Of a stretch of DNA of 64,000 bases, positions 34,747 through 44,767 are shown piece after piece. Within the stretch, counting starts at the first letter, position 1. Each line of letters opens with the position of its first letter. The translations under genes and the position numbers were made by a program. A model generated the notes under the pieces. That model searched no databases. It was not told the DNA's origin and saw nothing but the letters and a program-made list of their open reading frames with translations. The DNA is from Dromaius novaehollandiae (Eukaryota > Chordata > Aves > Casuariiformes > Dromaiidae), in NCBI RefSeq assembly GCF_036370855.1, contig NC_088102.1:72053601-72117600 (forward strand). The letters are read 5' to 3'.

Positions 34747-36000
34747 GCAGGCAGTCATGATGCTCATGCACTGCTGGACCCTCCTCTCCTGCCTGAGCCC
34801 TTTCCCTAAGCACAGTGGCCTGGGAGACCTTGTTGGCAAAGCTCCTGCTCCCTTCCTCCTCCTCTATGTGCCCTTTTTCACTGGAGTTCGGGTCAGCTTA
34901 TCCAGGCCACCCTCCTGAGACATCAGCTCATCTCCTGAGCCTCACGACAGACCACTCTTGTGCTCGGCGGAGGCTCTCCTTCATTCCCTGCTTGCTGCTC
35001 TGCACTCAGGCAGATGCTGGGGAGGTTAAATGTGATGATCACAAAGGCAAAGCCCTGCCAGGGATACCACCCATGCAGAGCAATGTTAACCTGGGGGAGG
35101 TCTCCACTCCTGGCCAGACTGTCCCCTTGACCAGCAGGCTCAAAGGAACCAACACCGGTCTCCCATGACCCTCAGATTTGTCCCCAGAGCCCCTCGGATG
35201 CTCTGGATTTGCTCCAGGTCTCTGTGGCAGTGGCACTGCAAAGAGATACTGATACACAGAAGCCTAGCGTTATCGTACTCTGAAATGCAGCTGGCTGAGC
35301 AGAAACAGAAGCAGGTGGTGAGATGCTGGCTGTTCAGCAGGCCCAGCAGATGCCTGTGCTCTGACACAGAGCAGCACTCAGGCTGCCGCTGCTGCTTCCC
35401 CGTGGGGGCTGGTGTGCAGTGGGGGAACCACCTCCTTCCTGCCTTAGGGCTGTGTCGAGTGAGTGTGGCTGTGTGGGGGCTCACAGGCTGAAGGGCACAG
35501 ACCTACAGGCAACTGGGCAGTGCCTCCATCCACCCACAGGCTGCTGCGAGGGGCCCAGGAGGGGCCCAGTCCCTCCTGCCAATGTGCCATGGAGCCTGGG
35601 GCTGGGCTTGACTTGGTGCCACGCTGGAGCTTTCTAGCCCAGGGCCAGCCCCAGTGCCTGCCCCATGTGGAGGGCTGCAGTGCGGAGGGACCTGGTGCCA
35701 GAGGTCAGCCCCACAGCAGCAAGGAGGCTGCAGCAGATGCTGCCCCCAGCAGAGGACAGTCCCTGTCAAGGGAGGGCTCTTGCCGGGCCCCCTGGCATAG
35801 CGTGCCACACTCAGATCCACACAGGCTCAGGCACAGGGAGGGCCCGCACACCCTGCACCCACTGCAGCACCCAGGTGCGGAGTCCTGCTCAGATCATCAT
35901 CAGGCTCCCCACGGGGACAGCCAGGCAGGCACCCACCCACTGGTGGGGAGCGCGTTTTGCCAGAAGTGGAGCCGAGACGCATATATGGGCATGCACGGGG
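34747..36000 (+). other. 5' flank of SRCR gene copy A
   Basis: No coding exon recognised, although ORFs of up to 200 codons are open in several frames. The same sequence precedes copies B and C, and an older inverted copy of part of it sits at 30600-30957. Upstream regulatory elements would be expected here. Confidence 0.5.
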
Positions 36001-36010
36001 ATGGAGAAGG

Positions 36011-36127
36011 TTATTGGAGGCTGGGGCTCCGTCAAATGGGAGATAACCCTCCTGATAATGTCTCAAAAGGTGCCTGACGCCGTTGATTGGCTCCCCTGGC
36101 AGTGGGGCCTGCACCTCTGCCTATATA
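36011..36127 (+). promoter_or_regulatory. SRCR gene copy A proximal promoter (TATA, CCAAT, GATA motifs)
   Basis: TATATA lies at 36122-36127 and an inverted CCAAT box (GATTGG) at 36085-36090. Another inverted CCAAT (TTATTGG) is at 36011-36017, and two GATA-type sites are present (AGATAA 36041-36046, TGATAA 36053-36058). The block is kept in all three copies at the same spacing. The TATA box is about 70 bases before the first possible start codon, which fits transcription starting near 36150. GATA-factor binding is inference. Confidence 0.65.
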
Positions 36128-36191
36128 TTGCCCTCCCCACCGCAGCAGTCTCTGGTGGCCCAGGAGGAGAGCGGGTGCTGGAGATTGCAGC

Positions 36192-36279
36192 ATGGGGCAG
36201 GAGGTGTTTGGGATGGCCACTACCAGCCAGCTCCTTGCCAGCGCACTGGGGCTGCTGCTGTGCGTGCAGCTCTGCAGGG
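36192..36279 (+). CDS. copy A exon 1: signal peptide
   Basis: Reads MGQEVFG then MATTSQLLASALGLLLCVQL-CRG, a hydrophobic core typical of a secretory signal; donor G|GTGAGT. Both Met codons have a purine at -3 and G at +4. Confidence 0.85.
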
Positions 36280-39200
36280 GTGAGTGCCTGCGGGCTCCCC
36301 GGGACTGGAGCTGCCTGCCCTCATGCCGAGAGTGGGAGGCAGCCCTGGGGATGGGGAAGCCACAATGGGCCTGGGGTGGCCACCATGGGTCTGTGTGTGA
36401 CCTGCTGGGCGAGCTTCCCAAGCAACCAGCAGAGACACCCTGCCTGGGCAGCCCTTGGGGACTCGCCGTGCCTGTGTTGCGCTGGGGACAGGGCTTTTGC
36501 CAGTGGGGCCAGACACTGAGCACATGTGGCAGGACATGTCCTCGGCCACCTCCACCTTGCATCGGGTGCCGGATATTCAGGGTCTGTATACGGCCCTGCT
36601 TTTCTTCACATCTGAGCATATGTGGCAGGATGCATGCCCCGCAGTTTTCCCCTTGCGCCAGGTGCTGGACATTGAGGGGCTGGATATGGCCTTGCCTTTC
36701 TTCACAGCTCGCATCCTGCAGTGCCCCCAGGGCTTTTCCAGACACACGGCCGTACAGTGGGACCCAAAAGCCAGGCCCACAGTGGGGAGTGGAGGCCATC
36801 AGGGCAGGGAACAGCTGTGGGACAGAGTCCCCCAGCCAGCCTGGTAGGGCAGGCTGTGCCAGGTGCCCGTGGCACCATGCTGGGACTCCATGTCCTCCTT
36901 TGTGGTCCCACATGGGCACCCACAGGCACCGGGGAGCTGCGACTGGTTAACGGAGGCAGCCGCTGCGCCGGTCGGGTGGAGGTGAAGCACGAGGGCCAGT
37001 GGGGCACCGTGTGCAGCTATGACTTCGACTGGGATGTCCGTGGGGCCTCCGTGGTCTGCAGGCAGCTGGGATGTGGCACCATGGCCAGGGCCTCCCCATA
37101 CATGCCGTTCGGAGCAGGGGCTGGCCGGATTTGGCTGCAGCCCTTCTTCTGCCGTGGCACCGAGACAGCACTCCACAACTGCCCCCACTTTGGCTGGGGC
37201 CAGCACTACTGTGACCACAACTGGGATGTTGGGGTGACATGCTCAGGTGAGGTTTTGGGTTACCGTGCTGGGGGGGGCAGCCCCTTGGCTGCACGCAGTT
37301 GGGAGCCAGCATGGGTATGCCCACGGCCTCCCCACCGGCGGCTCCTCGGGCACACACGGAGTGCAGGAGTGGGGCTGCAGTGCACCACTCTCATGCCCTG
37401 AGGGCACCTCTAATGCAGATGCCGTGGAGCTGAGGCTGGTGAATGGAGGTGGTCCCTGCGCAGGCAGAGTGGAGGTGAAGCTGCGGGGCCAGTGGGGAAC
37501 GGTGGCAGACAACAGCTGGGAAATGGAGGACGCCGAGGTGGTGTGTCAGCAGCTGGGCTGTGGCTCGGCCAAAAGCGCACACGGCTCAACTCGCTTTGGG
37601 AAAGGGTCTGGACCAATCCATCTGGCTCTGGTGGACTGTCGTGGGGACGAGTCTGCCATCTGGGAATGCACTGTGCAAGGGTGGGGGCCATACACTGGCC
37701 GCCATGACTGGGATGTTGGCGTGGTCTGCCAAGGTAAGAGCTGTGGTGGTCACGGCCCAGGCTTTCTCGCAATTGGGGCCGTCTGTGCCAGCACCATGGC
37801 TCTGGTGGCAGCCCCTCCACAACCCCCCAGCGTGTCCCAGGGACCCCCAAGAGATCCCAGACTCTCCTCCGGCAGGGTTTGTGCGGCTGGTTGGCGGAGA
37901 CGGTGCCTGCTTGGGCCGCGTGGAGGTCAGGCAGGGCCGAGCCTGGGCCACCCTCTGTGAAGCCCACGTGGACCTCAACACCGCCCATGTCATCTGCAAG
38001 GAGCTGGGCTGTGGAGCAGCTCTGGCCATCACTGGGGCGGCACGCTTTGGGGCAGGAGCCGGGCCCATCTGGGACGGGGGCTTTGAGTGTGCAGGCAACG
38101 AATCCCTCCTGTCTGCCTGTGCCCGCAGGCTGCCCCATGGCCAGGGCTGCACCCACACCAGCGATGCCGGTGTCATCTGCTCCCGTAAGAGCGTGGGGTG
38201 CGGGGCAGAGGTTGCAGCAGGGGGCGCAGGAAACGGGCAGAGGAGACAGGGATGACCTGGGCAGGGACGGGGCAGGGAGGCTGCGGGCTGGCTTGTGGCA
38301 GCCCCCAGGGGTGCGGGAAGGCAGCAGGGTGTGGGAGGCAGAGGGCTGCCATGCCTGCATGCCCCCACCATTGCAGAGCAGGGGACATGAGCACCCTTTT
38401 CTCCCTCCCAGCCTACACGGGCTTCAGGCTGGTGAACGGCAGCACAGAGTGCACAGGGCGGGTGGAGCTGGAGGCACGCGGCACCTGGGGCTCCCTCTGC
38501 GACGCCGGCTGGGACATGCCCGACGCCCAGGTGCTCTGCCACCACCTTGGCTGCGGCTTTGCAGCCTCCGTGCCCCGTGGAGGGTATTTTGGGACAGGGA
38601 GTGGCCCGCTGTGGCGGGACACGTTTCACTGCAGCGGGACCGAGTCCCACCTGGGAGAGTGCCCTGCCATGGCGCTGGGGACCCCTGCCTGCTCGCTGGG
38701 CCACGCTGCCGCAGTCAATTGCTCAGGTGCGTGTGGGGCAGGTGGCGTCAGACAGGAGGGCCTCCTGGGGAGGGGGGACCCGGCACCCCAAAAAAGAGGG
38801 GTGCCCCTCCCTCCCACTGCCAGCAGGAGCTGTGGGGCACAGGGCCCATGTGGGGAAGCAGGGCCATGTCAGGGCAGGAGGAGGGCTGAGCCCAGGCACA
38901 GGGCAGCAGGCACATGGGCAGGAGGAGGGCAGTGGGGCCGTGCTGTCCCCCAGCATCCTGTGGGACTCCTTGGCACCCCGCGGTCCCCACAGTGCCTCAG
39001 GACATCTCGCCTCTGTGCGGGGACAGGTGGTGCTGAACCCCTGCGGCTGGTGGACGGGGAGAGCCGCTGCGATGGCCGCCTGGAAGTGGCCCTGGGTGGG
39101 GCCTGGGGCCGAGTCCTGCCACAGCAGTGGGACGTCAGCAGTGCCAGCGTGGTGTGCCGGCAGCTCCGGTGCGGCACGGTGCAGAAGGCCTACACCGCCC

Positions 39201-42200
39201 CAGTGCTGCAGCCAGGCTCGAGTCCCCTGGGGCTGAGCGGGCTCCGGTGCACGGGCACAGAGGCTCGCCTGGCCCAGTGCAATGCCACCCTGCACAGCAC
39301 CATGCCACCGGGCCACACCGAGGAAGCAGTGGTTGTGTGTTCGGGTGAGTGTGCCGGGAAGGGCCCCGGTGCGCCGCGGGGGACCGAGCGGCTGCCCCAT
39401 CCCGGGCTGTCTCTGGCTGCAGGGAGCCGGCGGGTGCGGCTGGCGAGCGGCCCTGGGCGCTGTGCTGGGAGAGTGGAGGTCTACGTGCAGGGGACCTGGA
39501 GCCACGTCTGCGAGGACGCCTGGGACCTCTGGGACGCCACCGTCGTCTGCCGCCAGCTGGGCTGCGGCGAGGCCCTGGCAGTGCCCGGCTCGGCCCACTA
39601 TGGCCGGGGCTCGGGGCCAGTGTGGCTGGGCACCGGCAGGTGCTCCGGGGCTGAGGCAACGCTCTGGGACTGCCCGGCCCCGGCCCCGGTCCTGGCCCTG
39701 GGGCAGCGTGGTTGCAAACAGGGTGCTGGCGCAGCAGCCGTTTGCTCAGGTCAGCGGCATGCTCCACCGGGGCCAGGGAGAGCGGGGCTGTGGGACCGGC
39801 CGTGGTGCCAGCCCTCCCCACCGGCCTCCCTGACCAGCTCCCCACACCCTGGGCAGTACGGGAAGCGAGACGGCACATTTGCCCCACTGCCCCAGCGTGT
39901 CCACTGCTTGGGGTGCTTCTCCTGGTGCCCCGGGGAGGTGGGCAGAGTGGCCAGGACAGTGGGGGTGTCTGCCCACGCCTGCCTGAGCTGTGCTTCCCCA
40001 TTCTGACCCCTTGCAGAGCTCACAGTCCTGCGGCTGGCGGGTGGCAGCGGCTGCACTGGGCGCCTGGAGGTCTTCTACAATGGGACATGGGGCAGCGTGT
40101 GCGCCAATGGCACCAGCCCCGCCACAGCCGCCGTGGTGTGCCAGCAGCTGGGCTGTGGAGCCACGGGACGGCTGGCATCTGCTCCGGCAACCACACAGGG
40201 CTCAGGCCCTGCGTGGCTGGCTTGGGTGCAGTGCGAACTGGGGACCGACTCCCTCTGGCACTGCCCCTCGGCACCCTGGCACCTGCAGCCCTGTGACTCC
40301 CCTGGCGATACCCACATCACGTGCGACGGGGACCCTGGCGGCACCAGAGTGACTCCCACGCCAGCCAGGGCAACTGGATGCCCAGACGGCACAGCTTGCA
40401 CAGGTAGCTTTGCCAGCGCAGTGGCCCCAGGGACCCTCCAGCTCGGGCTGGCGCAGCCCAGTGGAGGGGGAGCAGCTCTGCCAAGGAGACCCCAGCTGCC
40501 CGGGCACTGTCACCCCTCGGCTTCATGCAGGGGTTGGCCCTTTGGCCCAGGGGTGCCCTCCTTGGCCTCCCTGTCCTGCCAGCCACTCCCCTGCATCCCC
40601 CCATGCATCCACAGTGATGCAGGACGGGACAGGGTCCCCAGCCTCCCTCCAGCTCTGCCGTGTTTTGGTAGCTCTGCCTGCGCAGGGCAGCGTGGTGGCC
40701 CCAGGGATCCTCCAGCTGGCGCAGCCCAGTGGAGGGGGAGCAGCTCTGTCAAGGAGACCCCAGATGCCGAGCACTGCCCTTAGCTGCACGCAGTCCCCCC
40801 AGGCACAGGGGTGCCCTCCTTGGCCTCCCTGTCCCTCAAGCTGCTCCCCTGCATCCTCTCGTGGGTCCACAGTGATGCAGGATGGGACAGGGTTCCCGAC
40901 ATCCCTCCAGCTCTGCCGTGTTTTGGTGTCCTCACAGGTGCCCACAGGAGCCCCGCGGGGGGTGCTGGGGCCATGTCGGTGCCCACCATCCTCTGCATCG
41001 TCCTGGGCACTCTGCTCTGCCTGGCCCTGGGGGCCCTCGCCATGCAGGCATGGCGCGCCATGGCTCGGCACAGAGGTGGGTCGCACCGGGGTTCTCCGGG
41101 GCTGAATCTACCAGGATGAGGGCCAGGGCAGAGCCAGTCAGGGCTGGGGCTTCTGATGGCTCCCGGGACTGCCTGGCCATGGGGCCGCCCAGCTGCACAG
41201 GCTGGGGACAGGCACAGCATTGGAGGCCAGGAGGCCAGTGCCAAGCGAGGGTAGGACCCGGCGAAGCACGAGGGCCAGGCAGGGGCACCAGAGCCACTCG
41301 GCAGATGGGGCACAGCAGTGGAGCTGGGCCACAGGGATATCGGGGGCACAGCTGGTGACCCCCACCATCCCACGTGCTGTGCCCATGGCCTGGGGTTATG
41401 GCTGCCCTTGCTTTCCAGGCCCTGGCAGAGCTGGGGACACAATCTCTGAGGCCGTCTATGAGGAGCTTGACTACACCCTGACGCCGGAGTACCAGGAGGT
41501 GCCCAGTGGCTCAGGTGTGTGCACCCTGACTCCCGTGCTCGGGTCAGCCCAGCCCGGCACCTCTTCCCGGGAAAGGAGGTCTCTGCGCTGAGGCCCCCAC
41601 ACACCCGCTGCAGCAGCTGTGCTGGGAGCCTGGCCTTGTGCTGGCCACGGGCAGCTGGAGTGCAGGGCTGTATCCTGGCCCCTCACAGTCCCCGCTGTGC
41701 GGTGAGGCTGTCCTGCCCAGGGTGCTGGCTAGGCCGTGGGACTGGGCAGCCTCTCCTAACGCCCCATCCCCCAGGCTCTCCATCGGAAGGCTCAGCTACA
41801 AAGCTGCCGTATTACACCAGTGACAGCGTGGAGGTCAGCAGCCCCGCGACAGCAGCAGGTACGGGGCCGGAGTGCAGGGCCGTGCTGCAACACGCCCAGA
41901 GGTGCAGCCCTCGTGCCGCAGCCAGTGCCAGCAGGGGCCTCACATGGTGCCTGTGCAGCATGGCCACGTGGCCCGCGGTTATTTTCTGGGCCAACACTCA
42001 TGGCTGGGGATGAGCCTCTGGGCTGCTGGCTCCATCCGAGAGCTGGCAGCCCCATGCAGCAGGCCTGGCCCCCATGTCGGCACCCGCAGCTCCGTGGCCA
42101 GTGGGGGCTGGCACAACACGTCCCTGCCCTGGCCTTCGTTTCACTGCCCTGTCTGTTGCAGACACCCCTGCCCTGCCCAGGCATGGCCCCCCGGACGGGT

Positions 42201-42604
42201 ATGATGATGCTGAGGCTGTCCTGCACCCAGGAGAGGCCGCTTCTCCAGGGTCAAGCAACGGAGATGTTTCTGAGGTTGCAGTGCTGGAAGGTAAGAGGTG
42301 CCGCAGCCTGCACAGCAGCACTGGCATTCCCAGCACTGTGCCATCCCGCCGGGAGAGGTGGCTCCCCCGTGCTCTACTGCGGCGGTGGGTGGTGCCTGGG
42401 CATGGCGGGGACCACTGGCCTGGACCTGGCAGCCGGGGGATGAAATGCCCCCTAGAGGCACCGGCCATGCTGTCTGCAGCGGGGAGCCGGCCCTCGCTGA
42501 GCCACCCGGAGCTGCCAGGAGCCACGACAGATGCACCAGCTTCAGCGCCCCAAGACATGGGCTACGACGACGTTGGTGTCAGCGGCCCTGGGACCTCGCT
42601 GTGA
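36192..42604 (+). CDS. WC1/CD163-like SRCR receptor, copy A (13 coding exons, 983 aa)
   Basis: A type I leukocyte-type membrane receptor. Exons: 36192-36279, 36926-37246, 37419-37733, 37876-38184, 38412-38726, 39027-39344, 39423-39749, 40017-40403, 40938-41075, 41419-41514, 41775-41858, 42162-42290, 42480-42604. All junctions are phase 1 with GT..AG ends, and the sum is 2952 nt with a single terminal TGA. Layout: signal peptide 1-29, SRCR1-7 at about 30-793, transmembrane 808-829, tail 830-983. Group B SRCR domains bind pathogen or endogenous ligands. The tail holds YEEL (Y853), YTLT (Y858), YDDA (Y913) and YDDV (Y971), as in WC1 co-receptors of gamma-delta T cells, where YEEL and YDDV tyrosines are Src-family targets. 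A second in-frame Met (36213) is the only start left in copy C, so translation may start there (976 aa). Orthology to a named gene is uncertain. Confidence 0.88.
36280..36925 (+). other. copy A intron 1 with a 96-bp tandem duplication
   Basis: Two adjoining 96-base units (about 36518-36613 and 36614-36709) share GAGCA(C/T)ATGTGGCAGGA, then GCCGGATATTC or GCTGGACATTG, then TTTCTTCACA. Copy C has only one unit, making its intron 519 nt against 646 here. Confidence 0.75.
36926..37246 (+). CDS. copy A exon 2: SRCR domain 1
   Basis: 107 codons with all eight group B cysteines (SRC, TVC, VVC, LGC, FFC, HNC, HYC, VTC). It contains the SRCR signature GRVEVKHEGQWGTVCSYDFD. The protein is identical in copy B. 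Confidence 0.93.
37419..37733 (+). CDS. copy A exon 3: SRCR domain 2 (six cysteines)
   Basis: 105 codons. C2 is replaced (WGTVADNSW where WGTVCDDGW is usual) and C7 is absent (GWGPYTGRHDW). C1, C3, C4, C5, C6 and C8 remain. C2 and C7 pair in SRCR domains, so the loss is of a whole disulphide. Confidence 0.92.
37876..38184 (+). CDS. copy A exon 4: SRCR domain 3
   Basis: 103 codons, eight cysteines, one N-glycosylation sequon (NES). The intron before it is 142 nt, two bases shorter than in copies B and C. Confidence 0.92.
38412..38726 (+). CDS. copy A exon 5: SRCR domain 4
   Basis: 105 codons, eight cysteines, sequons NGS near the start and NCS at the end. Begins YTGFRLVNGSTECTGRVELE. Confidence 0.92.
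39027..39344 (+). CDS. copy A exon 6: SRCR domain 5 (six cysteines)
   Basis: 106 codons. C2 is replaced (WGRVLPQQW) and C7 missing (TMPPGHTEE), again removing the C2-C7 disulphide as a pair. Sequon NAT. Confidence 0.92.
39423..39749 (+). CDS. copy A exon 7: SRCR domain 6
   Basis: 109 codons, eight cysteines, with a Pro-Ala-rich insert (PAPAPVLALGQRGC) before C7. Donor G|GTCAGC is weaker than its neighbours. Confidence 0.9.
40017..40403 (+). CDS. copy A exon 8: SRCR domain 7 and stalk
   Basis: 129 codons. Eight cysteines, two NGT sequons, then about 25 residues after C8 rich in P, T and G with two further cysteines (TGCPDGTACT), forming a membrane-proximal stalk. Confidence 0.9.
40404..40937 (+). 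other. copy A intron 8 with 258-bp tandem duplication
   Basis: The block GTGGCCCCAGGGA(C/T)CCTCCAGCT … GTGATGCAGGA(C/T)GGGACAGGG … CTCTGCCGTGTTTTGGT occurs twice (from about 40421 and from about 40691). Copy B has it once, which accounts exactly for the 258-base change in offset between the two genes. Confidence 0.8.
40938..41075 (+). CDS. copy A exon 9: transmembrane segment
   Basis: 46 codons. The hydrophobic stretch VPTILCIVLGTLLCLALGAL is followed by basic residues (WRAMARHRG), giving N-out/C-in topology. Confidence 0.9.
41419..41514 (+). CDS. copy A exon 10: cytoplasmic tail, YEEL motif
   Basis: 32 codons with EAVYEELDYTLTPEYQEV. YEEL in this setting is the known phosphorylated motif of WC1 co-receptors; it also fits a YxxL endocytic signal. 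Confidence 0.88.
41775..41858 (+). CDS. copy A exon 11: cytoplasmic tail
   Basis: 28 codons, Ser-rich, with PYYTSDSVEVSS. Confidence 0.82.
42162..42290 (+). CDS. copy A exon 12: cytoplasmic tail, YDDA motif
   Basis: 43 codons; contains DGYDDAEAVLHPGE, resembling the GYDDAEE-type motif found in tails of WC1, CD5 and CD6 relatives. Confidence 0.86.
42480..42604 (+). CDS. copy A exon 13: tail end, YDDV motif, stop
   Basis: 41 codons then TGA (42602-42604). Ends MGYDDVGVSGPGTSL, the YDDV motif typical of the WC1 tail end. Confidence 0.88.
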
Positions 42605-42860
42605 GCACGGCAGAGCCGCACTGCGGCAGTCCCTGAGGACACACACGGTGCCATGGGGCTCTGGCCCCACGAGTCACAGGCCAACCACAGCAGGCATCGT
42701 CTGTCTCATTAACGGCCCACTCGGGCTGGCCAGGGACTATGGGCACCATGGAGATGTGCCTCCATCATCCCTCCCGCGCAGCCCTCCAGGCGCTGCCTGA
42801 GTTTGTGCTTCCACTGTGCATTTCTCTCTCTTCTATTAAAAAAAATTAAAAAATGTTTGG
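42605..42860 (+). promoter_or_regulatory. copy A 3' UTR and poly(A) signal
   Basis: ATTAAA at 42835-42840, followed by an A-rich stretch. It lies 231 bases after the stop codon. Confidence 0.65.
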
Positions 42861-43436
42861 AGCCTCGGCCCCAAGGTGAGGCCTTTGGGCACACTGCTGT
42901 ATCCTCAGGGGTGGATGGGGAGGACAAGGAGCACGTCCTGCTCAGAGTGAGCTCTGTTGCACATAGCCAGTAACTCTCCTGCTGGCCTGGCACAACTCCA
43001 GTTAATCGCTGTTGCTGCTGCAGGTCTTTCGCCCGCACTGTCCTACACTGGGATGTCACCACGCACGGCACCCTGACTACTGTGGCCCTCATCCACCCCA
43101 GAGCAGCTCTGCACCAGGTCGACATTTGCCATCGCTGGTGGTGCACACTGCCCATGGCAGGGACTGCAGTGGAGCAAGCGCTGCTCTATAGAAAGAGCCA
43201 AGCATGGGCAGCGCTGCCCGATGCAGCAGTGGTGGAGCAGCTGGCAGGCTTCCTCTCCTCACTGGAGGTTTCCCTTGCTGTAAGGCAGGCCTGCAGCCCA
43301 AACACAAGGGCAGGACAATAGTGTGACAAGTGGAGATGTCTTGGAGGGAGGCTATGGTCTGCCTTCCTGCCTGCCACCTAGTAAAAGCCCCCATCTGGGA
43401 GAGCAGGGCAGATGCTTTGTCTCCTTGATTGGGGGC
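42861..43436 (+). other. copy A 3' flank
   Basis: No gene recognised. The piece 43240-43310 matches NLRP intron 1 (22965-23020: GGAGATTTCCCTTGCTGTAA and GGCCTGCAGCCCAA). The stretch ends at the unit junction. Confidence 0.5.
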
Positions 43437-44767
43437 ATCATTGGGGACCACTGAAAGCAGTCTGGCCCCATCCTCTTCACACACTCCCTTCACATATTTA
43501 TACCCATCAGTACAGACCCCCCGCCCTCAGGCTTCTCTCCTCCACCATGAACAGGCCTAGCTCTCTCAGCTTTTCCTTGTATGATACATATTCCCATTCC
43601 TTCAGCATCTTAGGAGCCCTTTACTGCACTTGCTCCAGGAGCTCCGTGTCTCTCTTGTCTTGGGGAGCTCAGAACTGCACATAGCACTCCAGACGTGGCC
43701 TCCCCAGGGCTCAGTAGAGGCACAGGATCACCTCCCTCCACCTGCTGACAACACTCTGCCTAATGCAGCCCAGCATACCCTTGGCCTTCTTGGCCACAAG
43801 GGCACATTGCTGGCTCACGGTCAGCTTGCTGTCCACCAGGCCTCCCAGGTCCTTCTCTGCACGGCTGCTTTCCAGCAGGTCAGCCACCACCCTCTACTGC
43901 TGCAGCGGGTATTCCTCCCCAGGGGCAGGCCTCTGCACTTCCATTTATCCAGCTTCACTCTGTCCCTTCATTCACGTCACTGAGGAAGAAGATGAACAAT
44001 ACTGGACCCAGCATGGACCCCCGGCAGACACCGCTAGCTACAGGCCTCCAACGAGACTTTGTGCTGCTCATCACAACCCTCTGAGCTCTGCCAGACAGCC
44101 AGTTTTAAGCCACCTCACTGTCTGCCCATCTAACCCACACTTCCTCAGCTTGCCTGTGAGGATGTGATGGGAGACAGTGTCCAAAGCCTTGCTCAAGTGA
44201 AGGGAGACAACTTGCCCTGCTCTCCCCTTATCTACCCAGCCAGGCGTCCCATCCTAGAAGGCTCTCACGTTGGTTAAGCACCCTGCACCCTGCTTCTTGC
44301 CCTCTTGGAAGACTGGAGTGGCACTGGCTTTCTTCCAGGCCTCAGGCACCTCTCCTGATCTCCAGCACCTTCCAAAGAGGACTGAGAGGGGCCTAGCAAG
44401 AACCTTGGCCAGGTCGTCAGCACTCCTGGTGGCATGCCATGAGGGTGCATGCACCTGTGGATGTCCAGTTTGCTTCAGTGATCCCTAAGTCCATCCTCCT
44501 CCACTGAGGAAAAGTCGTCCTCTCTTAAGGCTTTCTCCCTGCTCTCCAGGGCCTGGGATGTGCAGAGGGCCAGTCTTCATGGGAAAGACTGCAGCAAAGC
44601 AGCATTCAGGATCTCTGCCTTTTCCGTATGCTTTGTCACCAGGGCCCCTGCCCCAGTCAGCAGTGAGCGCACACTTTCCCTTCTCTTGCTCTGGTTATCG
44701 ATAGATTTAAAGAAGCCCTGCTTGCTGTACTTCACATCCGTCAACACATTAAACTCCAAAACACAGA
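43437..44767 (-). mobile_element. CR1 LINE, unit B
   Basis: Near-identical to the unit A CR1, including the same two internal deletions, but its 3' end is cut off at the unit junction. The C15 run of unit A is unexpanded here. Confidence 0.85.

Larger units (their letters stand above)
31590..43436 (+). repeat. segmental tandem duplication, unit A
   Basis: The first of three consecutive copies. The same order of CR1, NLRP scraps, second CR1, promoter and SRCR gene repeats at +11.84 kb (unit B). Offsets drift only by small indels (11842 in the first CR1, 11837 at the promoter, 11839 in SRCR5-7, 11581 after the transmembrane exon). The left edge falls inside a CR1 and the right edge is where the next CR1 begins. 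Confidence 0.85.

Noticed and set aside
36720-36925. additional coding exon in SRCR copy A intron 1
   Set aside because: An open stretch precedes SRCR1, but no acceptor/donor pair with phase 1 is shared by all three copies.
37586-38704. 372-codon minus-strand open frame
   Set aside because: Antisense shadow of SRCR2-4; no independent promoter or domain.
38198-40006. 602-codon plus-strand open frame
   Set aside because: Covers SRCR4 to SRCR6 but keeps reading through introns without using the clear GT..AG sites. The in-frame exons inside it are annotated separately.
40616-40680. small extra stalk exon in copy A intron 8
   Set aside because: CCACAG and a following GTAGCT could define it, but the donor is weak and the equivalent donor is not kept in copy B. 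Mentioned only as a possible alternative exon.
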